Origin: UBA7985 sp049612785
GTDB taxonomy: Bacteria; Pseudomonadota; Alphaproteobacteria; UBA7985
Direction: 5' to 3'
Length of the DNA: 12,967 nt
Assembly (NCBI GenBank): GCA_049612785.1
Contig: JBMZBW010000076.1
Coordinates: 1-12,967 of the forward strand
Shown here: positions 1 through 6,533 of the stretch, piece by piece
Position numbering within the stretch: the first letter of the stretch is position 1
Layout: every line of letters starts with the position of its first letter
Translations under genes and position numbers: made by a program
The notes under the pieces: model-generated
The model's input: only the letters and a program-made list of their open reading frames with translations
Databases searched by the model: none
What the model was told of the DNA's origin: nothing

Positions 1-415
1 CTTCAGCCACTTCGAAATTGCGGTAGACGCTTGCGAACCGAACGAAGGCCACTTGATCGAGCTCGCTCAGTGCTTCCATGACCATTTCGCCGATTTCGCG
101 GGTTTGGATATCGGCCTCGCCGCCGTGCTCCAGCCGTCGAACAATACTCGAGACGATCCGCTCAATACGGTCGCTTTCGACGGGCCGCTTATGCAGCGCA
201 ATAATCAGTGATTTCGCCAGCTTGTCACGGTCAAACGGCTCACGGGTCCCGTTTGACTTGATGACTGTCAGCTCGCGAAGTTGGATCCGCTCAAAAGTCG
301 TAAAGCGTCCGCTGCAGGCCGGGCACTGACGCCGCCGCCGGATGGACGTGTTGTCCTCCGACGGTCGACTGTCCTTTACGGCCGTATCAACATTTCCGCA
401 GAACGGGCATCGCAC
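1..415 (-). CDS. nrdR: Transcriptional repressor NrdR (3' end cut by window edge)
   Basis: NrdR represses ribonucleotide reductase genes in response to ATP/dATP. The visible 138 codons start at a GTG (413-415) and read MRCPFCGN..., with the N-terminal zinc ribbon as two CxxC pairs (C3/C6 and C31/C34) joined by a basic RRRR stretch. The ATP-cone domain follows from about residue 49 and ends in the family-typical VYRNFEVAE at the window edge. The family is usually 150-160 residues, so roughly 15-20 C-terminal residues are missing. It lies 15 bases downstream of glyA on the same strand, so the two are probably cotranscribed; the purine-rich AGAGAA before the GTG may serve as ribosome binding site. 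The GTG start is well supported because the conserved RCPFC begins immediately after it. Identity is very likely. Confidence 0.96.
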   Translation of the reverse strand, partial: MRCPFCGNVDTAVKDSRPSEDNTSIRRRRQCPACSGRFTTFERIQLRELTVIKSNGTREPFDRDKLAKSLIIALHKRPVESDRIERIVSSIVRRLEHGGEADIQTREIGEMVMEALSELDQVAFVRFASVYRNFEVAE

Positions 416-430
416 GCTTTTCTCTGTTCC

Positions 431-1711
431 TTAGCGGTAGATCGGGAATTGATCGCACAAGGTCCGAACGGCTGCGCGGACTTCGGCTTCAACAGCGCTG
501 TTGCCGTCTTCACCATTGGCCGCCAGGCCGTCGAGTACCTTGGCAATCAAATCACCAACGGTTTCAAACTCAGCCACACCAAAACCACGCGTGGTCGCAG
601 CCGGGGTTCCCAGACGAATACCGGACGTCACCGTTGGCTTCAGCGGGTCGAATGGGATCGAGTTCTTGTTGCAGGTGATGCCTGCGTTCTCTAGTGCGTC
701 CTCGGCCTGCTTGCCGGTCACGCCCTTTGGTGTCAGGTCAACAACCATCAGATGCGTATCAGTGCCACCGGTGGAGATTTCTAGCCCGTGCTGGACCAAG
801 CGCGCAGCCAGAGCCTGAGCGTTCTCAATGACCTGACCGGTGTAAGCCTTGAACTCAGGCTTGAGCGCTTCACCGAAAGCAACCGCTTTCGCTGCGATGA
901 CATGCATGAGCGGGCCACCCTGAAGACCAGGGAACACGGCGGAACGGAACTTTTTCGCAAGATCCTCGTCGTTGGTCAGGATCATGCCGCCACGGGGCCC
1001 GCGCAGGGTTTTGTGCGTGGTGGTGGTGACGACATCTGCATGATCGAGCGGGTTGTCATGGTACCCACCAGCGACCAGCCCAGAGATATGGGCCATATCC
1101 ACCCACAAGAGCGCACCAACGCTGTCAGCAATGTCGCGGAACTTCTTGAAGTCGATGGCACGCGGGTAGGCAGACCCGCCAGCGATTACGACCTTTGGGT
1201 TATGTTCCTTCGCCAGGTCAGCAACTTCGTCATAGTCAATCAGGCCATCCTGACGACGAACGCCGTATTGGATTGGATCAAACCATTTGCCAGAAATGTT
1301 CGGCGCAGCGCCGTGGGACAGGTGTCCACCATGGGCCAAGCCCATACCAAGGAAAGTATCACCCGGCTGCATGGTTGCGAGCATCACTGCGCCATTGGCC
1401 TGAGCGCCTGAATGCGGCTGCACGTTGGCGTAGGAACAGTTGTAGAGCTGCTTTGCACGCTCAACCGCCAACTCCTCGGCGATGTCTACGTATTCACAGC
1501 CGCCGTAGTACCGCTTACCCGCGTAGCCTTCGGCGTATTTGTTGGTGAGAACTGAGCCCTGGGCATCCAGAACGGCCTGCGAAACAATGTTTTCGGAGGC
1601 AATCAGTTCGATTTGGGTCTGCTGGCGGTCCATCTCTTTGGTGAGAGATTCAGCCAATGCCGGGTCGGTGTCGTGAACGCTGGCTGTCCAGAATTGGGAG
1701 GAAGAAGTCAT
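431..1711 (-). CDS. glyA: Serine hydroxymethyltransferase
   Basis: This cytoplasmic PLP enzyme interconverts serine plus tetrahydrofolate with glycine plus 5,10-methylene-tetrahydrofolate, the main source of one-carbon units. The protein is 426 residues, normal for the family. Visible motifs are IELIASENI (35-42), NKYAEGYAGKRYYGGCEYVD (58-76), the cofactor-stacking histidine in GLAHGGHLSHG (near 127), VDMAHISG (204-211), and the PLP lysine K234 in TTTTHKTLRGPRGG. The reading frame is open for 27 codons further upstream, but I chose the ATG at 1709-1711: it matches the family N-terminus and has GGAG ten bases before it. The gene follows rpiB after 101 bases and precedes nrdR by 15. A weak promoter-like pair lies in the 101-base gap (TTGGGT, 16 bases, AATAAT, read on the minus strand at 1752-1779), so glyA-nrdR may have its own start site. 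That promoter is inference; the enzyme identity is firm. Confidence 0.98.
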   Translation of the reverse strand: MTSSSQFWTASVHDTDPALAESLTKEMDRQQTQIELIASENIVSQAVLDAQGSVLTNKYAEGYAGKRYYGGCEYVDIAEELAVERAKQLYNCSYANVQPHSGAQANGAVMLATMQPGDTFLGMGLAHGGHLSHGAAPNISGKWFDPIQYGVRRQDGLIDYDEVADLAKEHNPKVVIAGGSAYPRAIDFKKFRDIADSVGALLWVDMAHISGLVAGGYHDNPLDHADVVTTTTHKTLRGPRGGMILTNDEDLAKKFRSAVFPGLQGGPLMHVIAAKAVAFGEALKPEFKAYTGQVIENAQALAARLVQHGLEISTGGTDTHLMVVDLTPKGVTGKQAEDALENAGITCNKNSIPFDPLKPTVTSGIRLGTPAATTRGFGVAEFETVGDLIAKVLDGLAANGEDGNSAVEAEVRAAVRTLCDQFPIYR

Positions 1712-1812
1712 TACTAGTGTTCTCCGGATGTGGGGGTGCACGCATATGAGCATTATTGCAGGGCAAGAAGAACACCCAAAAGCGTCTCTCAATGATGCAA
1801 TAGCGGATAGTA

Positions 1813-2247
1813 TTAGGGGGATGGAGTGAGCTTATCGACGCGCCTTTGATGGCGTCCACCTTCAAAGTCTGTGTCCAAAAAGGCGCTCAGTGCATCTTTT
1901 GCGGTTTCCACGCCGATCACGCGATCTCCGAATGCAATAACATTCGCATCATTATGCAGACGGGTCAGCTTTGCTGTCGTCACGTCATGAATCAGCGCAG
2001 CGCGAACGTGGCTGTGGCGGTTTAGGGCGATAGAAATACCAATACCGGTGCCGCAAACGGCAACGCCCCAGCAATCTGGGTTAGCCGCTAATGCTTCAGC
2101 AAGTTTGTTTCCGTAATCGGGATAATCAACGGAGTCGGTCGTTTCCGGACCCAGGTCAGCAATTTCGTGACCAAGAGAAACGGCGTGATCCATCAGAGCA
2201 CGCCGCAAATTCAGACCTGCATGGTCTGAGGCAAAGAACAATTTCAT
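1813..2247 (-). CDS. rpiB: Ribose-5-phosphate isomerase B
   Basis: RpiB interconverts ribose 5-phosphate and ribulose 5-phosphate in the pentose phosphate pathway. The 144-residue product has the RpiB/LacAB layout: the phosphate-binding SDHAG near the N-terminus (7-11), VDYPDY (40-45), the catalytic-base cysteine C65 in VCGTGIGIS, RLHNDANV with its conserved histidine, and the C-terminal EGGRHQRRV. A GTG directly precedes the ATG (GTGATG at 2245-2250). I chose the ATG because MKLFFASDHAG fits the family and gives the usual C65 numbering, although the ribosome binding site is weak for either. It lies 43 bases downstream of the MarR-type regulator and upstream of glyA on the same strand, so a regulator-rpiB transcript, perhaps extending into glyA-nrdR, is likely. 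LacA/LacB galactose-6-phosphate isomerase is excluded by context rather than by sequence alone. Confidence 0.96.
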   Translation of the reverse strand: MKLFFASDHAGLNLRRALMDHAVSLGHEIADLGPETTDSVDYPDYGNKLAEALAANPDCWGVAVCGTGIGISIALNRHSHVRAALIHDVTTAKLTRLHNDANVIAFGDRVIGVETAKDALSAFLDTDFEGGRHQRRVDKLTPSP

Positions 2248-2290
2248 CACGTCATCCGCGTGTGAGTTTCGATGCCTCTGTCAAAGCCTA

Positions 2291-2773
2291 TTACGCGACG
2301 CGGCTCAAGGCCTTGTCGGACATACCGTAGGCGTCAGATTGTGATGCCCAGAAGCGATCCAGACGCAGAAGCACGTCGTTGGTCTTTGAGAAAACGTCCG
2401 CATCCATGTTGAAACCGGTCAGGGAATCGGCATGGCGACCAAACATATCCTGCAGCAAGCTACGGATCTTGATGCCCTTCTCGGTCAGCTTCACACGGTA
2501 GGAGCGGCGATCATGCGCGCTGCGACGGTGGGAGACATAACCGAAGTCCACGAGCTTCTTCAGGTTATAGGACACGTTCGAACCGTGGTAGCAACCGCGG
2601 AGCGTCAATTCACCAACGGTCAGCTCTTCTTCACCGATGTTAAAGAGGATCAAAGACTGAATGTTGTTAATGTCACGAACGCCAGAGCGATCCAGTTCGG
2701 TCTTGATCACCTCAAGACAGCGACGGTGGAGACGCTCGATGGCAGCGATGGTATCTAGGTAATCTTGGTTCAC
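2291..2773 (-). CDS. MarR-family winged-helix regulator, LdtR-like
   Basis: This 160-residue DNA-binding protein of the MarR superfamily probably acts as a dimer. After an N-terminal helix (ERLHRRCLEVIKTELDR, 13-29) come DINNIQSLILFNIGEEELTV (34-53), a recognition helix around HGSNVSYNLKKLVDFGYV (63-80), and a basic wing with HDRRSYRVKLTEKG (87-100). The SNVSYNLKKLV and NNIQSLILFNIG signatures resemble the alphaproteobacterial LdtR group, known in Liberibacter and rhizobia from control of an L,D-transpeptidase gene. I recognise this from memory, and no L,D-transpeptidase gene is in the window, so no symbol is given. The start is GTG at 2771-2773, supported by AAGGGG six bases upstream. It is the first gene of the minus-strand group and faces hemB across an AT-rich 445-base gap that contains a candidate operator. 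Ligand and targets are unknown. Confidence 0.88.
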   Translation of the reverse strand: MNQDYLDTIAAIERLHRRCLEVIKTELDRSGVRDINNIQSLILFNIGEEELTVGELTLRGCYHGSNVSYNLKKLVDFGYVSHRRSAHDRRSYRVKLTEKGIKIRSLLQDMFGRHADSLTGFNMDADVFSKTNDVLLRLDRFWASQSDAYGMSDKALSRVA

Positions 2774-2857
2774 GATGGACCCCTTTTTACACTCATGTCC
2801 GGATGCAGCTCTTTAAACCTCTGTGACGAGAAAGACTCAACTCACATTCAAGCCTAC

Positions 2858-2887
2858 ATCTTATTTTCCAAGTCCGAGAAGTTGCAA
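2858..2887 (-). promoter_or_regulatory. Candidate promoter of the MarR-type gene
   Basis: Read on the minus strand, TTGCAA (2882-2887) and TAAGAT (2858-2863) stand 18 bases apart. Each matches 4 of 6 bases of the sigma-70 hexamers. The -10 would lie about 85 bases before the GTG start. The -35 falls inside the left arm of the inverted repeat at 2878-2900, the arrangement expected of an autorepressed promoter. Spacing and hexamers are seen in the sequence; activity is inferred. Confidence 0.3.
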
Positions 2888-2900
2888 GCGTCGCAACTTC
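2878..2900. promoter_or_regulatory. Interrupted inverted repeat, candidate operator
   Basis: Two perfect 8-base arms, GAAGTTGC and GCAACTTC, flank a 7-base spacer. No T-run follows on either strand, so this is unlikely to be a terminator. The size suits a dimeric winged-helix protein, and the position overlaps the best promoter candidate of the MarR-type gene. The natural reading is an autoregulatory operator, but no binding evidence is available. Confidence 0.4.
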
Positions 2901-3084
2901 CAAAACCACCCTGCAGCAACAAGTGCCATAAAAATTAATCTAATCAAGGTAAAAAACATGCCGAATTCACTTTTAAGGCCTGATTACCCAGTTTTTTAAA
3001 TAAATATTTAACTGAATTCGTTAGATATCATGCAAAAGGCTCTAATTGCTAGCAAAATAGATAACATAAATAATTTTATTGGTT

Positions 3085-3114
3085 TTGTATTAAGATCGTA
3101 ATTAAACTTATAAG
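3085..3114 (+). promoter_or_regulatory. Candidate hemB promoter
   Basis: TTGTAT (3085-3090), an 18-base spacer and TATAAG (3109-3114) form a sigma-70-like pair, with a 5/6 match at -10 and 4/6 at -35. This would leave a 5' leader of about 100 bases before the hemB ATG. In DNA this AT-rich such pairs arise easily, so confidence is low. Confidence 0.3.
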
Positions 3115-3218
3115 TGTATATCAAAGATGATATCACTCGCATGAGGGGGTTTTGAAACCATCGCATTCCGCCTAAACAGTGTATCAAATCTTGGAACCAT
3201 AATTGGTGTAAATTAGAG

Positions 3219-4208
3219 ATGCCCAGCTTCCCCCGAACCAGACTTCGCAGAAACCGCGCTTCGTCTTTTGTGCGTGCATTGGTCGCCGAAAACCGTGTCA
3301 GTGCCTCCGACCTTATCCTGCCAGTTTTCGTGACTGACGCCGCCGAGAGTTCAGAAGTGGCTTCAATGCCCGGAACTTTCAGGAACACGCTGGCCGACGC
3401 CGCTCGACTGGCAGAGCGCGCGCTGTCGTTGGGTGTACCCGCTCTGGCCCTGTTTCCAGAAGTCGACCCATCACTCAAGACGCCCGATTGTTCGGAAAGC
3501 TGGCGTGAAGATAACCTCATCAACCGCTCCGTCAGACTTCTGAAGACCGAGTTTCCTGATCTGGGCATTATCACCGATGTCGCTTTCGACCCCTATAACC
3601 CCAAAGGTCACGACGGCTATCTCGTCGACGGCGTGGTGGTGAACGATGAAACTGTCACGGCGCTGGTGAAGCAGGCTCTTTCGCTGGCCGAGGCTGGTGC
3701 CGATATCGTGGCGCCGTCAGATATGATGGATGGGCGCGTGGGCGCGATCCGGGATGGTTTGGACGCCGAAGGTCACACCAACGTTGGAATCATGTCCTAC
3801 GCCGTGAAGTACGCCAGTGCCTATTACGGGCCATTCCGCGATGCGATTGGCAGTTCCGGGGCGCTCAAGGGCGATAAAAAGACGTACCAGATGGATACGG
3901 CCAATGCCCTTGAAGGACTTCGCGAAGTCGAAATGGACATCGAAGAGGGCGCGGACACGGTCATGGTCAAGCCCGGATTGCCCTATCTGGACATGGTGAC
4001 TCGGGTAAAGGAAACCTTTGGCGTGCCAACTTTCGCCTATCAGGTCAGTGGCGAATACGCGCAAATCATGGCGGCGTGTCAGAACGGCTGGCTCGATCAC
4101 GATAAGGTCTGGCTGGAAACTTTGCTGTCATTCAAACGCGCTGGCGCGGACGGGGTCCTGACCTACGGCGCTTTGAAAGTTGCGGAATTGCTGCGTGAAG
4201 GGGCCTGA
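3219..4208 (+). CDS. hemB: Delta-aminolevulinic acid dehydratase (porphobilinogen synthase)
   Basis: HemB condenses two 5-aminolevulinate molecules to porphobilinogen, the second committed step of tetrapyrrole and heme synthesis in the cytoplasm. At 329 residues it is full length. The two Schiff-base lysines are K197 in SYAVKYASAYYGPFRDA and K251 in VMVKPGLPYLDM. The metal-site segment is DVAFDPYNPKGHDG (120-133), aspartate-rich instead of the cysteine triplet of zinc enzymes, so this is the Mg-dependent type usual in alphaproteobacteria, pseudomonads and plants. The ATG at 3219 is the only ATG or other start that keeps the conserved N-terminal arm (RTRLRRNRASSFVRALV). No good Shine-Dalgarno precedes it, only a distant GGTG. 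It diverges from the MarR-type regulator and is followed by 156 non-coding bases before rpmF. Confidence 0.98.
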   Translation: MPSFPRTRLRRNRASSFVRALVAENRVSASDLILPVFVTDAAESSEVASMPGTFRNTLADAARLAERALSLGVPALALFPEVDPSLKTPDCSESWREDNLINRSVRLLKTEFPDLGIITDVAFDPYNPKGHDGYLVDGVVVNDETVTALVKQALSLAEAGADIVAPSDMMDGRVGAIRDGLDAEGHTNVGIMSYAVKYASAYYGPFRDAIGSSGALKGDKKTYQMDTANALEGLREVEMDIEEGADTVMVKPGLPYLDMVTRVKETFGVPTFAYQVSGEYAQIMAACQNGWLDHDKVWLETLLSFKRAGADGVLTYGALKVAELLREGA

Positions 4209-4312
4209 CGTTACACGACCAAGAACCAGCCATGCGACCTTGCAGGACTGGTTTGTGGGATAAATGCTTGGCGTCTGTGCTCTGGGTCGTTTATAGCCCC
4301 ACTTCATGTTTC

Positions 4313-4346
4313 GGAGCGAACACCGTTCGCGCCGCCTTTTGCTTTT
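4313..4346 (+). terminator. Possible terminator or leader hairpin between hemB and rpmF
   Basis: GCGAAC and GTTCGC pair around an ACC loop (4316-4330), extended by GG/CC across one A-G mismatch (4313-4333). Beyond it is a T-rich stretch TTTTGCTTTTT (4337-4347). The T-tract begins three bases after the extended stem, so this may be a weak hemB terminator or a hairpin in the rpmF leader. The rpmF ATG lies about 20 bases downstream, which makes a leader role possible. Confidence 0.35.
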
Positions 4347-4364
4347 TGATTTGGATGTTCGAAG

Positions 4365-4544
4365 ATGGCTGTTCCAAAGTCCAAAGTGACCCGTTCCCGC
4401 CGCGGTATGCGCCGTTCACACGACGCAATCACCTTCGGCAACCACGCAGAGTGCTCGAACTGTGGTGAGCTTAAGCGCCCACACCACGTTTGCCTTTCCT
4501 GCGGTCACTATGATTCCAAGGAAGTTGTTGCTGTCGACGTCTAA
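4365..4544 (+). CDS. rpmF: 50S ribosomal protein L32
   Basis: This 59-residue protein of the large ribosomal subunit begins MAVPKSKVTRSRRGMRRSHD, the universal L32 N-terminus. It carries a zinc ribbon made of CSNC (C30/C33) and CLSC (C43/C46), so it is the zinc-binding form and not a cysteine-free paralogue. Length is normal. The gene is short and easily missed. The DUF177/YceD gene that often precedes rpmF is not here: hemB ends 156 bases upstream. A clear rho-independent terminator follows, so readthrough into plsX, the usual alphaproteobacterial arrangement, would be at least partly limited. Identity is certain from the motif set. Confidence 0.97.
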   Translation: MAVPKSKVTRSRRGMRRSHDAITFGNHAECSNCGELKRPHHVCLSCGHYDSKEVVAVDV

Positions 4545-4569
4545 GTCGCAACAGCTGCCTGAGTGATTT

Positions 4570-4600
4570 AGGGTCGTGGAACATCTTCACGGCCCTTTTT
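4570..4600 (+). terminator. Rho-independent terminator after rpmF
   Basis: AGGGTCGTG (4570-4578) and CACGGCCCT (4588-4596) form a 9-base-pair stem with one T-G pair and a 9-base loop, running straight into five Ts (4596-4600). It lies 26 bases after the rpmF stop and separates rpmF from plsX. Confidence 0.8.
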
Positions 4601-4701
4601 GCTGTCCACAATTAAGAGCTTTGTGACTGCCAACAACGCTTGCACAAGGCTGGACAAAAATGGTTATCTTTCCCGAACAGGGAATGAGGGTAACAACGAG
4701 C

Positions 4702-5745
4702 ATGACTTTGACCTTGGCTGTCGATGCCATGGGCGGCGACGATGCGCCCGGCATCGTAATCCGCGGCCTGGCTATTGCGGCTGAAAAACACCCAAACCTG
4801 CACTTTCTGGTATTCGGTCGCGAGGATCTGCTCAATCCTCTGTTCGATCAACACCCGCTGCTGTCTGGTCGATACACGCTCACAAACTGTGAAGTTGTCA
4901 TCACCGGTGACGACAAGCCTGCCAATGCGCTGCGTGGTGGCATGTGGGACAGCTCCATGCGCCGCGCCATCGAAGCGGTGAAGCAGGGTGAGGCACAGGC
5001 GGTTATCTCAGCCGGTAATACAGGCGCGCTGATGGCGCTGGCCAAAGTGCTGTTGCGCATGGTGCCCGGCGTGGATCGCCCCGCCATTGCTTCGCCTTTA
5101 CCGACAGCAAAGGGTCAGTCGGTCGTCCTCGATCTGGGGGCGAACGTGCAATGCGACGAGCGCAATCTGCTTCAATTCGGCATCATGGGTGCACTGTATG
5201 CGCGTTTTCTGTTCGGCAAGGAACGCCCAACGATCGGCTTGCTGAACATTGGCTCCGAAGAGCAGAAAGGGCATGAAGTCTTGCAAGTCGCTGCCGACCT
5301 GATGCGAGACAGCAAATCCCTGCCTGGCGAATTTCACGGATTTATTGAAGCAGACGATATTGCCGCCGGTACGACGGATGTTGTTGTCACCGATGGCTTT
5401 ACCGGCAACGTCGCGCTGAAAACCACCGAAGGCGTGGGCCGATTGATTTCCGGCATGGTGCGTGAAGCCTTCCAATCCGGCATTTTCAGCCGCATCGGTT
5501 ATCTCTTTGCCATGCCAGCAATGGCCCGCCTGCGTCAGCGTCTGGATCCACGGACTTACAATGGTGGAATGTTTGTCGGCTTGGGCGGCATTTGCGTCAA
5601 ATCGCACGGCGGAACGGACGATATTGGTTTTGCCAACGCCGTAAGCGTCTCAGTCGAACTTATGGCCGGTGATTTCCAGTCAAAAATAGCTCAAGCCATT
5701 GCCGATGCCGGTGATTCGTTCGGTCTTGAGACCGAAGCGGGCTAA
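4702..5745 (+). CDS. plsX: Phosphate acyltransferase PlsX
   Basis: PlsX makes acyl-phosphate from acyl-ACP and phosphate, feeding the PlsY route of phospholipid synthesis as a peripheral membrane enzyme. The product is 347 residues from the chosen ATG. Motifs in order are LAVDAMGGDDAPG (N-terminus), SAGNTGALMALAK, VVLDLGANVQCDE, LLNIGSEEQKGHE, TDGFTGNVALKTTEG and VKSHGGTDDIGFANAV. In-frame ATGs also exist at 4660 and 4684; I chose 4702 because MTLTLAVDAMGGD matches the family start. Its GAGGG is about 11 bases upstream, slightly long, and 4660 also has AAGG ten bases before it, so the start is less sure than the gene. An 8-base-pair dyad (GCTTTGTG 4618-4625, CACAAGGC 4643-4650) sits in the leader and could be regulatory. 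A LysE-family gene, not fabH, follows after 14 bases. Confidence 0.96.
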   Translation: MTLTLAVDAMGGDDAPGIVIRGLAIAAEKHPNLHFLVFGREDLLNPLFDQHPLLSGRYTLTNCEVVITGDDKPANALRGGMWDSSMRRAIEAVKQGEAQAVISAGNTGALMALAKVLLRMVPGVDRPAIASPLPTAKGQSVVLDLGANVQCDERNLLQFGIMGALYARFLFGKERPTIGLLNIGSEEQKGHEVLQVAADLMRDSKSLPGEFHGFIEADDIAAGTTDVVVTDGFTGNVALKTTEGVGRLISGMVREAFQSGIFSRIGYLFAMPAMARLRQRLDPRTYNGGMFVGLGGICVKSHGGTDDIGFANAVSVSVELMAGDFQSKIAQAIADAGDSFGLETEAG

Positions 5746-5759
5746 CGAAAGCCCCCCGT

Positions 5760-6413
5760 TTGATCAACACCACATCCCTGATTGCTTACGTTCTGACAGC
5801 CGGCATTCTGTTGATTATTCCGGGGCCGACGATCCTCACCGTTGTGGCTTATGGCTTGCGCGTCGGTAAAAAGGCAGCATGGGCCAGCACAGCCGGCGTT
5901 GTTCTGGGTGATCTCACCGCTATCGTGGTCTGCCTTACTGGGCTGGGGGCGATTTTGGCCGTAAGTCCGTCAGTCTATGAGGCGATAAAATGGGTCGGAG
6001 TGGCTTACCTGGTTTATATCGCTGTCCAAACATGGCGGGAAAGCAACCAAATCGGCAACGCCACAGCAGTTCAGGTATCTGCGCCAGAGGTGTCAGAGCA
6101 GATCCCTTTGTCTAAGGTGTTTCTGCAGACATTTATTGTGACTGCCCTAAACCCTAAGGGCATCGTGTTTTTCCTGGCCTTTATTCCGCAGTTTGTTGAC
6201 CCAGCCCTCGCATATTGGCCGCAGGTAACGATCTATGGACTGATTTTCGTCTTTCTGGGTGGGCTGAACGCTTTGGTCTATGCCTACTCCAGTGGGCGGC
6301 TGTCCTCTTTCTTCACCCATCCAAAGGCGTTGAAATCACTCAAGCGGGTCAGTGCCGGATTCTTATGCAGTGCTGCACTCATAACGGCACTACATCACGC
6401 GCCAAATGCTTGA
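5760..6413 (+). CDS. LysE/RhtB-family amino-acid exporter
   Basis: This 217-residue inner-membrane protein belongs to the LysE superfamily, whose members export amino acids or related metabolites. About six hydrophobic segments are visible (near 5-30, 41-66, 72-92, 120-147, 155-178 and 193-212). Family signatures are PGPTILTVVAYGLRVGKKAA (21-40) with the following GVVLGD, and NPKGIVFFLAFIPQFV (131-146). The start is the TTG at 5760, the first possible start in the frame and the one that preserves the first membrane segment; its ribosome binding site is poor. It begins 14 bases after plsX and ends in a probable terminator, so it is likely cotranscribed with plsX. In most alphaproteobacteria fabH occupies this slot. 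The substrate cannot be told from sequence. Confidence 0.88.
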   Translation: MINTTSLIAYVLTAGILLIIPGPTILTVVAYGLRVGKKAAWASTAGVVLGDLTAIVVCLTGLGAILAVSPSVYEAIKWVGVAYLVYIAVQTWRESNQIGNATAVQVSAPEVSEQIPLSKVFLQTFIVTALNPKGIVFFLAFIPQFVDPALAYWPQVTIYGLIFVFLGGLNALVYAYSSGRLSSFFTHPKALKSLKRVSAGFLCSAALITALHHAPNA

Positions 6414-6428
6414 TCTAAGGCATCTTTG

Positions 6429-6448
6429 AGCCGTTTTGGGGCTTTTTT
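6429..6448 (+). terminator. Probable rho-independent terminator after the LysE-family gene
   Basis: A short stem AGCC/GGCT (6429-6432 with 6440-6443), extendable by one G-T pair, runs into six Ts and, two bases later, four more. The stem is weak, but its position 16 bases after the stop codon and just ahead of the ihfA promoter supports termination here. Confidence 0.5.
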
Positions 6449-6470
6449 GCTTTTGCAGGTCTGAGTCGCG

Positions 6471-6499
6471 TTGACCCCTTGGGAACCGTTCGTTATCAA
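6471..6499 (+). promoter_or_regulatory. Sigma-70-like promoter of ihfA
   Basis: TTGACC (6471-6476, 5/6 match), a 17-base spacer and TATCAA (6494-6499, 4/6 match) form the best promoter-like pair in the window. It lies between a terminator and ihfA. The expected transcript start near 6506 would give a leader of about 28 bases to the ihfA GTG. Confidence 0.55.
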
Positions 6500-6533
6500 C
6501 CCCTCGGAGTATAGATGACAAAGGTGTTCACCG

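Larger units (their letters stand above)
2774..3218. other. AT-rich gene-free divergent region between the MarR-type gene and hemB
   Basis: The 445 bases between the divergent regulator and hemB hold no ORF with family resemblance. By hand count, 2941-3120 has 46 G/C of 180 (about 26%), well below the flanking genes. Visible elements are an interrupted inverted repeat (2878-2900), candidate promoters for both directions, a TGATATCA palindrome (3128-3135) with an AGATATCA relative at 3023-3030, and poly-A/T runs. One 13-codon ATG ORF (2958-2999) has AAGG eight bases before it but no other support. The region most likely carries control sites and bendable DNA for the two flanking units; a decayed gene cannot be excluded. 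Confidence 0.6.

Noticed and set aside
2958..2999. Thirteen-codon ORF with AAGG eight bases upstream
   Set aside because: Too short, no similarity or conserved context visible, in AT-rich DNA where such ORFs arise by chance.
2996..3105. CtrA-like boxes (TTAA pairs at 2996-3011 and 3090-3105)
   Set aside because: Both have 8 bases between the half-sites; the CtrA consensus needs 7, and such pairs are expected by chance in DNA this AT-rich.
3008..3574. Long minus-strand ORF across the AT-rich region and the hemB 5' end
   Set aside because: Its N-terminal half is antisense to hemB and the rest is low-complexity translation of AT-rich DNA; no family features and no ribosome binding site.
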